Shown: positions 9,572 to 19,617, counted from the first letter of the stretch. The stretch is DNA of 64,000 nucleotides from Serratia quinivorans (GCA_900457075.1 UGYN01000002.1:930001-994000); one strand, 5' to 3'. Made by a program: numbers and translations. Notes: generated by a model from the sequence alone, not told the origin.

Positions 9572-11518
9572 TTATTTCTGGATCTCGAACAGTTTGGTCT
9601 GGCCGGCTACTACAGAACCGGTCGCCAGCGCCGTCAGGCCAGCGTAATCGTCAGAGTTGCTGACCACTACCGGGCTTATCATCGAGCGGGCATTGGCGTT
9701 CAGGAACTCCAGATCCAACTCAAGGATTGGCTGGCCGGCTTTCACCTCAGCCCCCTCTTCAACCAGACGTTTGAAGCCCTGACCGTTCAATGCCACGGTG
9801 TCGATCCCCATGTGCACCACAATCTCCGCGCCCTTGTCGGTTTCCAGACAGAAAGCGTGGTTGGTGTTGAAGATTTTCACGATGGTGCCATCTGCCGGTG
9901 CTACTACGGTTTTGTCGGTCGGGCGAATCGCCAGGCCGTCGCCTACCGCTTTGCTGGCAAAGGCTTCGTCAGGCACCTGATCCAGGGCCACGACTTCACC
10001 GGTCACCGGGGCCACCAGCGACTCGAAGGCCACCTTCGGCGTATTAGGCACTGCCTGCGATTTAACCGCAGCCACGCCTGGAGCCGGTGCCACTTCTGCC
10101 GCAGGCACCGGGCCGGCAGCAATCACCGCACGCATGCCGTCAGCAATGGCTTCGGCTTTAGAACCCACGATAACCTGAACGGTTTGCTTGTTCAGTTTCA
10201 CCACGCCTGATGCACCCAGGCGTTTACAGCTGGCATCCAGCACTTTAGAAGAGTCTTTAACGGTCAGGCGTAAACGGGTGATACAGGCATCAATGCCGGT
10301 CAGGTTGTCAGAACCGCCGATGGCACCAATATAGCTGCGGGACAGTGCGCGCAGGCCTTCATCGGTATTGCTGTTGGCTTCAGGTGCGACGACATCGTCA
10401 GACGCATCTTCACGGCCCGGGGTTTTCAGGTTGAATGCACGGATAATGACGGAGAACAGGACGAAGTACACCGCGAAGGCGACCAGACCCATCAACACCA
10501 GCATCCAGACGTTCTTGCTCGCAGCCGGCAGGTTGTACATCAGCACATAGTCGATGGCACCTGCAGAGAAGGAGAACCCGGCGTGAATACCCAGCAAGGT
10601 GGCTACAAACAGGCTGATACCGGTCAAAATGGCGTGGACCAGATACAGCAGCGGAGCCAGGAACATGAACAGGAATTCAAGCGGCTCGGTCACACCGGTC
10701 AGGAATGCGGTCAGCGCAACGGACAGCAGCATACCGCCAACCATTGGGCGACGTTCTTTCGGCGCAGCGAAGTACATGGCCAATGCCGCACCCGGCAAAC
10801 CGAACATCATGATCGGGAAGAAGCCTGACATGAACATCCCGGCAGTACCGTCACCCGCGTAGAAGCGGTTGATGTCGCCATGGAAGATGGTACCGGCAGC
10901 GTTGGTAAACTCACCAATCTGGAACCAGGCAATGGTGTTCAGAACCTGATGCAGACCGGTTGGGATCAGCAGACGGTTAACGAAGCCGAAAATACCGGAA
11001 CCGATAGCGCCCATCGAAACAATCCATTCACCGCCTGCGTGGATCGCATTTTGTACCGGTGGCCAGATATAACCAAAGATGGCAGCAAGGATTAAACAGA
11101 AAAAGCCGGTAGCGATTGGGACGAAACGCTTGCCGCCGAAGAAGGAGAGGAACTCGGGCAGTTTGATGCCGGACCAGCGGTTATAGACCGCACCGCCCAC
11201 CAGGCCGGTAATGATACCCGCCAGCACACCCATATTGATCGCCGGGTTAATGGTGACCATTGCCTTGGTCAGGATGAAGTAACCCACCGCGCCCGCCAAT
11301 GCGGCTGAACCGGCATTGTCTTTCGACCAGGTTGCCGCCACACCGATAGCAAAGATTAACGCCAGGTTATCGAAGATTGATCCACCGGCCTGTGCGATGA
11401 ATGAAATATTCAGTAAATCAGGCTGGCCGAAGCGTAGCAAAAGCGCCGCAACGGGCAGTACTGCGATTGGCAGTTGTAACGACCTGCCCAATCTTTGGAA
11501 AAAGCCGAGTATGTTCAC
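9572..11518 (-). CDS. nagE: PTS N-acetylglucosamine transporter EIICBA
   Basis: NagE takes up GlcNAc and phosphorylates it to GlcNAc-6-phosphate. The 648-residue chain is a full IICBA fusion. The membrane IIC domain (from MNILGFFQRLGRSLQLPIAVLP) occupies roughly residues 1-370. The IIB domain carries the phosphocysteine in IDACITRLRL, near residue 408. The IIA domain carries the phosphohistidine in EIVVHMGIDTV. It is divergent from nagBACD across a 334-bp control region with a NagC-like palindrome and a CRP site. It supplies the substrate for NagA and the inducer for NagC. Confidence 0.96.
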   Translation of the reverse strand: MNILGFFQRLGRSLQLPIAVLPVAALLLRFGQPDLLNISFIAQAGGSIFDNLALIFAIGVAATWSKDNAGSAALAGAVGYFILTKAMVTINPAINMGVLAGIITGLVGGAVYNRWSGIKLPEFLSFFGGKRFVPIATGFFCLILAAIFGYIWPPVQNAIHAGGEWIVSMGAIGSGIFGFVNRLLIPTGLHQVLNTIAWFQIGEFTNAAGTIFHGDINRFYAGDGTAGMFMSGFFPIMMFGLPGAALAMYFAAPKERRPMVGGMLLSVALTAFLTGVTEPLEFLFMFLAPLLYLVHAILTGISLFVATLLGIHAGFSFSAGAIDYVLMYNLPAASKNVWMLVLMGLVAFAVYFVLFSVIIRAFNLKTPGREDASDDVVAPEANSNTDEGLRALSRSYIGAIGGSDNLTGIDACITRLRLTVKDSSKVLDASCKRLGASGVVKLNKQTVQVIVGSKAEAIADGMRAVIAAGPVPAAEVAPAPGVAAVKSQAVPNTPKVAFESLVAPVTGEVVALDQVPDEAFASKAVGDGLAIRPTDKTVVAPADGTIVKIFNTNHAFCLETDKGAEIVVHMGIDTVALNGQGFKRLVEEGAEVKAGQPILELDLEFLNANARSMISPVVVSNSDDYAGLTALATGSVVAGQTKLFEIQK

Positions 11519-11626
11519 CTTAATATTCCCCCTAATGCCCTTTAATGAGCTTTATCATATTTTACGCAAGCGCCATCACACACTGCGATTAACTCTGGAC
11601 GAACGACAACACGTGGAGTGTAAAAA

Positions 11627-11649
11627 AATTATTTCGTATCGCAAATTAA
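11627..11649. promoter_or_regulatory. NagC-like operator between nagE and nagB
   Basis: The palindrome ATTTCG-TAT-CGCAAAT sits in AT-rich flanks (AATT...TTAA), the NagC operator layout. Its position between divergent nagE and nagB matches the established NagC control of this pair in E. coli. Confidence 0.7.
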
Positions 11650-11658
11650 AACCTCCTT

Positions 11659-11680
11659 TTTTGTGATTTACATCACCAAA
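11659..11680. promoter_or_regulatory. CRP-binding site
   Basis: TGTGATTTACATCACC within TTTT/CAAA flanks matches TGTGA-N6-TCACA with one mismatch. It is next to the NagC-like operator, consistent with catabolite activation of nagE and nagB. Confidence 0.75.
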
Positions 11681-11852
11681 AAGCAGTCTTAAGCTGCCAC
11701 ATTGCTAGCCATCACACAAAACTTATTTTATCATTAAAAAAATCATTGGACCTGAGACATCACGTGAGAATCATAAAGCTGGGTTAGGCTTAAGACTCTC
11801 GTTCAGGCTCGAACCAGTATAGCTTTAGTTTACTTACCCCAAGAGGTGTTAG

Positions 11853-12653
11853 ATGAGACTTATCCCACTGAAAGATACTGCACAAGTCGGCAAATGGGCC
11901 GCCCGCCATATCGTCCAGCGCATCAACGCATTCAAGCCTACTGCGGAGCGTCCGTTTGTGCTCGGCCTGCCAACCGGCGGTACTCCGCTGGAAGCCTACA
12001 AACATCTGATTGCGATGCACAAAGCAGGTGAAGTAAGCTTTAAGCATGTGGTGACTTTCAACATGGACGAATACGTTGGCCTGCCGCAGGAACACCCGGA
12101 AAGCTATCATACCTTCATGTACCGTAATTTCTTTGATCACGTTGATATCCCAAGTGAAAATATCAACCTGCTGAATGGTAATGCGCCGGACGTTGACGCC
12201 GAGTGCCGCCAGTACGAAGCGAAAATCAAATCCTACGGCAAGATCAACCTGTTCATGGGTGGCGTTGGCATCGACGGTCATATCGCGTTTAACGAACCGG
12301 CTTCATCGCTGGCATCCCGTACTCGCATCAAAACCCTGACTGAAGATACCCGCATCGCCAACTCCCGCTTCTTCGGCGGTGATGTCAGCCTGGTGCCTAA
12401 ATTTGCCCTGACCGTGGGCGTGGGCACGCTGCTTGATGCAGAAGAAGTGATGATTCTGGTGACCGGCCATGCCAAGGCACAGGCACTGGAAGCCGCAGTG
12501 GAAGGCAATATCAACCACATGTGGACCATCAGTTGCCTGCAGTTGCATGCCAAGGCCGTTGTGGTGTGCGACGAGCCATCCACCATGGAACTGAAAGTCA
12601 AAACCGTTAAATATTTCCGCGAGTTAGAAGCGGAAAGCGTTAAGAGTCTTTAA
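11853..12653 (+). CDS. nagB: Glucosamine-6-phosphate deaminase
   Basis: NagB converts glucosamine-6-phosphate to fructose-6-phosphate and ammonia, feeding glycolysis. The 266-residue chain has the phosphate-binding GLPTGGTP loop, the active-site NMDEYVGLP segment and the catalytic region [13 protein letters not shown]. It is the first gene of nagBACD and is preceded by AGAGGTGTTAG. It is probably repressed by NagC and activated by CRP through the upstream sites. Confidence 0.97.
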   Translation: MRLIPLKDTAQVGKWAARHIVQRINAFKPTAERPFVLGLPTGGTPLEAYKHLIAMHKAGEVSFKHVVTFNMDEYVGLPQEHPESYHTFMYRNFFDHVDIPSENINLLNGNAPDVDAECRQYEAKIKSYGKINLFMGGVGIDGHIAFNEPASSLASRTRIKTLTEDTRIANSRFFGGDVSLVPKFALTVGVGTLLDAEEVMILVTGHAKAQALEAAVEGNINHMWTISCLQLHAKAVVVCDEPSTMELKVKTVKYFRELEAESVKSL

Positions 12654-12671
12654 TTCTTGCAGGGGGCTACG

Positions 12672-13811
12672 ATGTTCGCTTTAACCCACGGCCGTATTTA
12701 TACCGGCCACGACGTACTTGACGACCACGCAGTTATTATCGCTGATGGGCTGATTGAACGAGTCTGCCCGCTGGCTGAACTGCCGGCCGGCATTGAAACG
12801 CGCGATCTGGGTGGCGCTATCCTGGCCCCCGGTTTGATCGACGTGCAGCTTAACGGCTGTGGCGGCGTGCAATTTAACGACTCGCTGGAGGCCATTTCGG
12901 AACAGACGCTGGAGATCATGCAGCGTGCCAACGAAAAATCCGGCTGTACCAGTTATCTGCCGACGCTGATCACCAGCAGCGACGAATTTATGAAGCACAG
13001 CATCGAAGTGATGCGCGCTTATCTGAAGAAACATCCCAATCAGGCGCTTGGCCTGCATCTGGAAGGGCCGTACCTTAGCCCACTGAAGAAAGGCACCCAT
13101 AATCCGGCGTTTATCCGCAAACCGACCAGCGAGATGATCGATTATCTGTGCGCCAATGCCGATGTGATCACCAAGGTCACGCTGGCGCCGGAAATGGTGG
13201 AGCCGCACTTTATCAAGCAATTGACCGAAGCAGGCATCGTGGTGTCCGCCGGTCACTCGAACGCCACCTACGATCAGGCCCGTATCGGTTTTGCCGCCGG
13301 TATCACCTTCGCCACTCACTTGTATAACGCCATGCCGTATATCACCGGGCGTGAACCAGGGCTGATGGGCGCGATTTTCGACACGCCGGAGGTCTATACC
13401 GGGATTATCGCCGACGGCCATCACGTAGCCTGGGCGAGTATCCGTAACGCCAAACGCATGAAAGGTGATAAATTGGTGCTGGTCACCGACGCCACCGCGC
13501 CGGCAGGTGCCGATATCGACCAATTTATTTTTGCCGGTAAAACAATATACTATCGTGATGGGCTGTGCGTGGACGAAAACGGCACCCTGAGCGGCTCAGC
13601 GCTGACCATGATTGACGCGTTAAAAAACAGCGTTGAGCATGTCGGTATTGCATTGGACGAAGCACTGCGCATGGCAACGCTGTATCCGGCGCGCGCTATC
13701 GGCGTGGACCACCGTTTAGGCACTATCGAGCCCGGTAAAGTGGCGAACCTGACTGCCTTTACCCGTGATTTTAAAATCACCAAAACGCTCGTTAACGGTA
13801 ACGAGGTTTAA
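12672..13811 (+). CDS. nagA: N-acetylglucosamine-6-phosphate deacetylase
   Basis: NagA removes acetate from GlcNAc-6-P, producing the NagB substrate and draining the NagC inducer. The amidohydrolase-fold chain of 379 residues shows the metal-ligand segment [10 protein letters not shown], the VSAGHSNA and HLYNAMP histidine motifs, and the catalytic aspartate in VTDATAPAG. The ATG at 12672 is chosen because AGGGGG lies 5 nt upstream; an in-frame TTG at 12657 would swallow that site. It follows nagB by 18 nt. Confidence 0.96.
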   Translation: MFALTHGRIYTGHDVLDDHAVIIADGLIERVCPLAELPAGIETRDLGGAILAPGLIDVQLNGCGGVQFNDSLEAISEQTLEIMQRANEKSGCTSYLPTLITSSDEFMKHSIEVMRAYLKKHPNQALGLHLEGPYLSPLKKGTHNPAFIRKPTSEMIDYLCANADVITKVTLAPEMVEPHFIKQLTEAGIVVSAGHSNATYDQARIGFAAGITFATHLYNAMPYITGREPGLMGAIFDTPEVYTGIIADGHHVAWASIRNAKRMKGDKLVLVTDATAPAGADIDQFIFAGKTIYYRDGLCVDENGTLSGSALTMIDALKNSVEHVGIALDEALRMATLYPARAIGVDHRLGTIEPGKVANLTAFTRDFKITKTLVNGNEV

Positions 13812-13838
13812 TTTAATGAACAGCGAGTAAAATTATTG

Positions 13839-15058
13839 ATGAGTACTGGCGGACAGGCACAGATAGGGAACGTTGACTTAGTCAAGCAACTCAACGGCGC
13901 AGCGGTTTACCGCCTGATCGACCAACAGGGTCCGATTTCGCGCATTCAAATAGCCGAACTGAGCCAGCTAGCGCCCGCCAGCGTCACTAAAATTACTCGC
14001 CAGCTGTTGGAGCGCGGGCTGATCAAAGAAGTCGATCAGCAAGCCTCTACCGGCGGCCGCCGCGCCATTTCCATTGTCTCCGAAACCCGCCATTTCCACA
14101 CCGTGGCCGTGCGCCTCGGTCGTCACGACGCTACCATCACCCTGTACGATATGAGCGGCAAGTCGCTCGGTGAAGAACACTACCCGTTGCCGGAACGCAC
14201 CCAGGAAACACTGGAAAACGCGCTGTTTATCGCCATTGCCCAGTTTATCGAAAACTACCAGCGCAAGCTGCGTGAGCTGATCGCCATCGCGGTGATCCTG
14301 CCAGGCCTGGTTGACCCGGCGCTGGGCGTAGTGCGTTATATGCCGCATATCAGCGTCAACAACTGGCGCTGGTAGACAACCTGCAGCAACGTTTTAACGT
14401 CACCAGCTTTGTTGGCCACGACATCCGCAGCCTGGCGTTGGCAGAGCATTACTTTGGTGCCACCCGCGACTGCGAAGACTCTATTCTGGTGCGCCTGCAC
14501 CGTGGCACCGGTGCCGGTATTATCGTCAACGGCCAGATTTTCCTGGGCAACAACGGCAACGTCGGTGAAATCGGCCATATTCAAATTGACCCATTGGGCG
14601 AACGCTGCCACTGCGGCAACTTCGGCTGTCTGGAAACCGTCGCCGCCAACGCCGCGATTGAACACCGTGTACGCCAGTTGCTGACCCAGGGCTACCCCAG
14701 CAAGCTGACCCTCGACGACTGTAGCATCTCCGCCATCTGCAAGGCCGCCAACCGCGGTGACCTGCTGGCCAGCGAAGTGATCGAGCACGTCGGCCGCTAC
14801 CTCGGCAAAGCCGTGGCGATCGCCATCAACCTGTTCAATCCACAGAAAGTAGTGATCGCCGGTGAAATTACCGAGGCGGAAAAAGTGCTGCTGCCGGCGA
14901 TCCAAAGCTGCATCAATACTCAGGTGTTGAAGGACTTCCGCAAAAATCTGCCGGTGGTCACCTCCGAACTCAATCATCGCTCGGCGATCGGCGCTTTCGC
15001 CCTGGCCAAACGAGCGATGCTCAACGGCGTGCTATTGCAGCGATTGCTGGAAAGCTGA
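13839..15058 (+). CDS. nagC: NagC, ROK-family GlcNAc repressor (one frameshift as sequenced)
   Basis: NagC represses nag and chitin genes and is induced by GlcNAc-6-P. The first segment carries the N-terminal winged helix-turn-helix (ISRIQIAELSQLAPASVTKI). The second carries the ROK sugar-binding domain with the zinc motif GERCHCGNFGCLET. They are in different frames: after HISVNNWR the frame hits a stop. One base is missing near 14364-14370, in TGGCGCTGG, where a TGGCGCCTGG or TGGGCGCTGG reading is needed. Restoring it gives exactly 406 residues, the E. coli NagC length. Unlike the other breaks here this is a loss, not a homopolymer gain. The ATG at 13839 follows an in-frame TTG. Confidence 0.92.
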
Positions 15059-15125
15059 TCCGCCGCTTCAGGCAGGTGTGCTATCTTCGCGTTTTGCCTG
15101 CCGCAAATCATGAGAAACAGCAACA

Positions 15126-15878
15126 ATGACAATCAAAAACGTTATATGTGATATCGACGGCGTGCTGCTGCATGACAACACGCCGGTACCCGGCGCCGAT
15201 CTTTTCCTCGCTCGCATTCAGGAAAAGGGCATGCCGCTGGTAGTGCTGACCAACTATCCGTCACAGACAGCGCAGGATCTGGCGAACCGCTTCGCCGCCG
15301 CCGGACTGGAAGTGCCGGAAAGCGCGTTTTATACCTCCGCGATGGCCACCGCCGATTTCCTGCGCCGCCAGGAAGGCAAAAAAGCCTATGTGGTCGGTGA
15401 AGGTGCGCTGATTCATGAACTGTATAAAGCCGGTTTCACTATTACCGACATCAACCCGGACTTCGTCATCGTCGGCGAAACCCGCTCCTACAACTGGGAC
15501 ATGATGCACAAGGCCGCCTACTTCGTGAATAACGGCGCGCGCTTTATTGCTACCAACCCGGATACCCACGGCCATGGCTTTGTTCCGGCCTGCGGTGCGC
15601 TGTGCGCCCCAATCGAGAAAATCACCGGCCGCAAACCATTTTACGTTGGCAAACCAAGCCCGTGGATTATCCGCGCTGCGCTGAACAAAATGCAGGGGCA
15701 TTCGGAAGAAACGGTGATCGTCGGTGATAACCTGCGCACCGATATCCTGGCGGGCTTCCAGGCGGGTCTGGAAACCGTCTTGGTCCTGTCCGGCGTCTCA
15801 ACGCTGAACGATGTCGAAACCATGCCGTTCCGCCCGAGTTATATCTTCCCGTCCGTCGCTGATATCAATATTTTCTAA
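15126..15878 (+). CDS. nagD: NagD HAD-family nucleotide monophosphatase
   Basis: NagD is a class IIA HAD phosphatase; the E. coli enzyme is active on UMP and other nucleoside monophosphates, and its link to amino-sugar use is not understood. The 250-residue protein has motif I DIDGVLLHDN, motif II VVLTNYPS and the metal-binding motif VGDNLRTDILAG. It is the last gene of nagBACD and is followed by a hairpin. Confidence 0.95.
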   Translation: MTIKNVICDIDGVLLHDNTPVPGADLFLARIQEKGMPLVVLTNYPSQTAQDLANRFAAAGLEVPESAFYTSAMATADFLRRQEGKKAYVVGEGALIHELYKAGFTITDINPDFVIVGETRSYNWDMMHKAAYFVNNGARFIATNPDTHGHGFVPACGALCAPIEKITGRKPFYVGKPSPWIIRAALNKMQGHSEETVIVGDNLRTDILAGFQAGLETVLVLSGVSTLNDVETMPFRPSYIFPSVADINIF

Positions 15879-15885
15879 TCCCTGC

Positions 15886-15915
15886 GGTGGCTATTACGGC
15901 CACCCTTTAATTTTC
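15886..15915 (+). terminator. Terminator of nagBACD
   Basis: GGTGGC and GCCACC form a 6-bp stem with a 7-nt loop, followed by CTTTAATTTT, shortly after the nagD stop. Confidence 0.65.
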
Positions 15916-15995
15916 CCATCTTGAATTAAATTTATTATTGCCCACCAAAGGTTTCACCCCGGCCTCGTTAAAAAGTCGCACTATATATTTACGCC

Positions 15996-16018
15996 CCGTC
16001 AAGAATAAACATTGACGG
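15996..16018. promoter_or_regulatory. Inverted repeat in the chiC upstream region
   Basis: CCGTCAA and TTGACGG are perfect 7-bp inverted repeats separated by 9 nt, ending 38 nt before the chiC ATG. The layout fits a dimeric repressor or activator site or a small leader hairpin. I cannot name the factor. Confidence 0.45.
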
Positions 16019-16056
16019 TCAGTGGAAATAATCTTACCTACAATAACGAGGTTACC

Positions 16057-17511
16057 ATGAGCACCAATAATATTATCAATGCACAAGCAGCAGATGACGC
16101 CGCTATCATGCCGGATATGACCAATAAAAAAATCATGATGGGTTTTTGGCACAACTGGGCCGCCGGTGCCAGTGACGGTTATCAGCAAGGCCAGTTTGCC
16201 AATATGAATTTGACCGACATTCCGGCCGAATATAACGTGGTCGCCGTGGCCTTTATGAAAGGCGAAGGCATCCCAACCTTCAAGCCTTACAACCTGTCTG
16301 ATGCCGAGTTCCGCCGTCAGGTTGGCGTGCTCAATAGCCAGGGCCGCGCAGTGCTGATTTCACTGGGTGGCGCAGACGCGCATATCGAATTGAAAACCGG
16401 CGACGAAGACAAGCTGGCCAACGAGATTATCCGCCTGGTGGAAACTTATGGCTTCGATGGGTTGGATATCGATCTGGAACAGGCCGCTATTGGCGCAGCC
16501 AATAATAAAACCGTGTTGCCGGTTGCGCTGAAAAAAGTAAAATCGCACTATGCGGCCGAAGGTAAAAACTTTATTGTCAGCATGGCGCCAGAATTCCCTT
16601 ATTTACGCACCAACGGCACTTACCTGGATTATATTACCGCGCTCGAAGGCTATTACGATTTTATCGCGCCGCAATATTATAATCAGGGCGGTGACGGCAT
16701 CTGGGTTGATGAAGCCAACGGCGGTAAAGGCGCCTGGATCACCCAGAATAACGACGCCATGAAAGAAGACTTCCTGTATTACCTGACCGAAAGCCTGGTT
16801 ACCGGCACCCGTGGCTACAGCAAAATCCCGGCAGCCAAATTCGTTATCGGTCTGCCAACCAATAATGACGCTGCCGCCACCGGTTATGTGGTCGACAAGA
16901 TGGCGGTCTATAACGCCTTCGCACGTCTTGACGCCAAAGGTTTGTCGATCAAGGGCCTGATGACCTGGTCGGTAAACTGGGACAATGGCCGGAGCAAGGC
17001 CGGCGTGGCATATAACTGGGAGTTCAAAACACGTTACGCAGCCCTGATCCAGGGAGGGGTCATTCCGCAACCGGGAAAGCCTGATGCGCCAACGGCATTG
17101 AACGCCACCGCGATCGCTGCAACGTCTTTGACGTTGAACTGGACGGCTTCCAGCAGCGTCAATCCGGTTAGCCAATATACGGTTTACCGTAACGGTAGCG
17201 CTATCGGCCAGACCGGCGGCCTGTCGCTGCAAGACAGCGGCCTGACTCCGGCAACGCAATACAGCTACTTCGTTACCGCCACCGATAACCAGGGCAGTAC
17301 CTCACTGCCGAGCAGTGCGCTGGCGGTGAAAACCGCAGACGGCGGCACACCGCCCGATCCTACCCCAGGCGAGTGGCAGAACAACCACAGCTATAAGGCC
17401 GGCGATGTAGTGACCTATAAAGGCAAGAAGTACACCTGTCTTCAGGCACACACCTCTAACGCTGGCTGGACGCCGGATGCGGCCTTCACCCTGTGGCAGT
17501 TGACCGCCTGA
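16057..17511 (+). CDS. chiC: Chitinase ChiC (GH18 endochitinase)
   Basis: ChiC is an endo-acting chitinase. Residues up to about 330 form a GH18 barrel with the catalytic DGLDIDLE motif (DxxDxDxE) and the QYYNQGG substrate-binding segment. A fibronectin type III domain follows (PDAPTALNATAIA... to AVKTA), then a C-terminal CBM5/12 chitin-binding domain with EWQNNHSYKAGDVV and a final WQLTA. The product is 484 residues, versus about 480 in S. marcescens. No Sec signal peptide is seen, as known for ChiC, whose export depends on a holin/endolysin-type system. The ATG at 16057 has AACGAGGT upstream; an upstream in-frame start lacks one. It sits between nagD and asnB, where E. coli has nothing. 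Confidence 0.95.
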   Translation: MSTNNIINAQAADDAAIMPDMTNKKIMMGFWHNWAAGASDGYQQGQFANMNLTDIPAEYNVVAVAFMKGEGIPTFKPYNLSDAEFRRQVGVLNSQGRAVLISLGGADAHIELKTGDEDKLANEIIRLVETYGFDGLDIDLEQAAIGAANNKTVLPVALKKVKSHYAAEGKNFIVSMAPEFPYLRTNGTYLDYITALEGYYDFIAPQYYNQGGDGIWVDEANGGKGAWITQNNDAMKEDFLYYLTESLVTGTRGYSKIPAAKFVIGLPTNNDAAATGYVVDKMAVYNAFARLDAKGLSIKGLMTWSVNWDNGRSKAGVAYNWEFKTRYAALIQGGVIPQPGKPDAPTALNATAIAATSLTLNWTASSSVNPVSQYTVYRNGSAIGQTGGLSLQDSGLTPATQYSYFVTATDNQGSTSLPSSALAVKTADGGTPPDPTPGEWQNNHSYKAGDVVTYKGKKYTCLQAHTSNAGWTPDAAFTLWQLTA

Positions 17512-17520
17512 TAAGCGGCA

Positions 17521-17553
17521 ATGAGTTGCCGGAAAAACTGTCCGGCAACTCAT
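17521..17553 (+). terminator. chiC terminator hairpin
   Basis: ATGAGTTGCCGGA and TCCGGCAACTCAT form a perfect 13-bp stem around AAAACTG, starting 10 bp past the chiC stop. The uridine tract is poor, but stem length and position support a terminator or 3' stabiliser. Confidence 0.7.
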
Positions 17554-17800
17554 CTATTCAGTAAAAAATTGCACATTCGTTAATTTAAACCTCCATTAAC
17601 TGAACATTCGCTAATATTCACCCTATCCCAAACAACTATTTTTCGGCGTAGCGCTAAAACGCTTGCATCCCCTGCCGCTTTTGACGCATTTTCATAAACA
17701 CAACGCAGCAAAACCGCGCCATCGCTGATGAGCCAACCATGCTGCCTATAACAACCAAAACAACATCACAGTCTAAAAAAGTCGTTAGGAGAGTCGGTAT

Positions 17801-19465
17801 ATGTGTTCTATTTTCGGTGTGCTCGATCTGAAGTCCGATCCCGTTGAACTGCGTAAGAAAGCGCTGGAGCTGTCCCGTCTGATGCGCCATCGCGGCCCGG
17901 ACTGGTCCGGCGTTTACGCCAGCGATAAAGCCATTCTGGTGCATGAGCGCCTGTCGATTGTCGACGTCAACAATGGCGCCCAACCGCTGTACAACGCTGC
18001 GCACACCCACGTTCTGGCGGTTAACGGTGAAATTTACAACCACCAGGCGCTGCGCCAGCAACTTAGCGATCGCTATGAGTTCCAGACCGGTTCCGACTGT
18101 GAGGTGATCCTGGCGCTGTATCAGGAAAAAGGCACCGACTTCCTCGACGATCTACAAGGCATGTTCGCCTTTGCCCTGTACGACTCCGAGAAAGACGCCT
18201 ACCTGATTGGCCGCGACCATTTGGGCATTATCCCGCTGTACATGGGGCATGATGAATTCGGCAACCTGTATGTGGCTTCTGAAATGAAAGCGCTGGTGCC
18301 GGTTTGCCGTACCATCAAAGAATTCCCGGCGGGCAGCTACCTGTGGAGCCAGGACGGTGAGATCCGCGAATATTACCAGCGTGACTGGTTTGATTACGAT
18401 GCGGTTAAAGACAACGTCACCGACGCCAACGCCCTGCGCAACGCACTGGAAGATTCAGTGAAAAGCCACCTGATGTCCGACGTGCCGTATGGCGTGCTGC
18501 TGTCTGGCGGTCTGGACTCTTCGGTGATCTCCGCCATTACCAAAAAGTACGCTGCACGCCGTGTAGAAGATCAAGAGCGCAGCGAAGCCTGGTGGCCGCA
18601 ACTGCACTCCTTCGCCGTCGGCCTGGAAGGTTCACCGGATCTGCGCGCCGCGCAGGAAGTGGCTAACCACCTGGGCACCGTGCACCATGAAATTCATTTC
18701 ACCGTGCAAGAAGGCCTGGACGCCATTCGCGACGTGATTTATCACATCGAAACCTATGACGTTACCACCATTCGCGCCTCGACCCCGATGTACCTGATGT
18801 CGCGCAAAATCAAGGCGATGGGCATCAAGATGGTGCTGTCTGGTGAAGGTGCGGACGAAGTGTTCGGCGGTTACCTGTACTTCCATAAGGCACCGGATGC
18901 CCGTGAGTTCCACGACGAAACCGTGCGTAAACTGCTGGCGTTGCATATGTTTGACTGTGCGCGAGCCAACAAGGCGATGTCCGCCTGGGGTGTGGAAGCC
19001 CGCGTGCCGTTCCTGGATAAAAAATTCCTCGACGTGGCGATGCGCATCAACCCGAAAGACAAAATGTGCGGCAATGGCAAAATGGAAAAACATATCCTGC
19101 GTGAATGTTTTGAGTCCTATCTGCCGGCCAGCGTGGCCTGGCGCCAGAAAGAGCAGTTCTCCGACGGCGTTGGCTACAGCTGGATCGACACCTTGAAAGA
19201 AGTCGCTGCCAAGCAGATCAGCGATCAACAGCTCGAAACTGCACGTTTCCGCTTCCCGTACAACACGCCGAGCTCCAAGGAAGGCTACCTGTATCGCGAA
19301 ATCTTTGAAGAGCTGTTCCCACTGCCAAGCGCGGCCGAGTGCGTGCCTGGCGGCCCGTCAGTGGCCTGCTCCTCAGCGAAAGCCATCGAATGGGATGAGT
19401 CGTTCAAAAAGATGGACGATCCTTCTGGTCGTGCAGTCGGCGTTCACCAGTCCGCCTATAAATAA
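17801..19465 (+). CDS. asnB: Asparagine synthase B (glutamine-hydrolysing)
   Basis: AsnB makes asparagine from aspartate, ATP and glutamine. The 554-residue chain begins MCSIFGVLD, so processing exposes the catalytic N-terminal cysteine of the class II glutaminase domain (about residues 1-200). The synthetase domain follows, with the PP-loop LSGGLDSS and the downstream GEGADEVFGGY segment. AGGAG lies about 10 nt before the ATG. A terminator follows. The asnB-tRNA-ubiF order is as in E. coli. Confidence 0.97.
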   Translation: MCSIFGVLDLKSDPVELRKKALELSRLMRHRGPDWSGVYASDKAILVHERLSIVDVNNGAQPLYNAAHTHVLAVNGEIYNHQALRQQLSDRYEFQTGSDCEVILALYQEKGTDFLDDLQGMFAFALYDSEKDAYLIGRDHLGIIPLYMGHDEFGNLYVASEMKALVPVCRTIKEFPAGSYLWSQDGEIREYYQRDWFDYDAVKDNVTDANALRNALEDSVKSHLMSDVPYGVLLSGGLDSSVISAITKKYAARRVEDQERSEAWWPQLHSFAVGLEGSPDLRAAQEVANHLGTVHHEIHFTVQEGLDAIRDVIYHIETYDVTTIRASTPMYLMSRKIKAMGIKMVLSGEGADEVFGGYLYFHKAPDAREFHDETVRKLLALHMFDCARANKAMSAWGVEARVPFLDKKFLDVAMRINPKDKMCGNGKMEKHILRECFESYLPASVAWRQKEQFSDGVGYSWIDTLKEVAAKQISDQQLETARFRFPYNTPSSKEGYLYREIFEELFPLPSAAECVPGGPSVACSSAKAIEWDESFKKMDDPSGRAVGVHQSAYK

Positions 19466-19486
19466 TCGCCGGACGTTTTATTCCCT

Positions 19487-19514
19487 GGGCGGACCTTCGG
19501 GTCCGCCTTTTTGT
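19487..19514 (+). terminator. asnB terminator
   Basis: GGGCGGACC-TTCG-GGTCCGCC forms a GC-rich stem with a UUCG-type loop followed by TTTTT, 20 bp after the asnB stop. Confidence 0.9.
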
Positions 19515-19617
19515 TGATGTTTTCAACCATTAATTGTCTGAATTGATGATTTTATCGCCATACTGTTCACAACCCAGACAAACAACACATCCGGTCGCTT
19601 TTTCGGGAAAAAACTTG

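Larger units (their letters stand above)
11519..11852. promoter_or_regulatory. nagE-nagBACD divergent control region
   Basis: No gene is seen in these 334 bp. The region holds a NagC-like palindrome (11627-11649), a good CRP site (11659-11680) and an AT-rich block near 11720-11746 that could be the second NagC site of the E. coli-type loop. Both flanking operons are transcribed outward. Confidence 0.7.

Noticed and set aside
12681..13523. A 280-codon minus-strand frame in nagA
   Set aside because: Antisense to nagA and without recognisable motifs.
16057..17511. Identification as ChiB
   Set aside because: No ChiB N-terminal sequence or signal is present; the start MSTNNIINAQAADDA, the FnIII domain and the domain order match ChiC.
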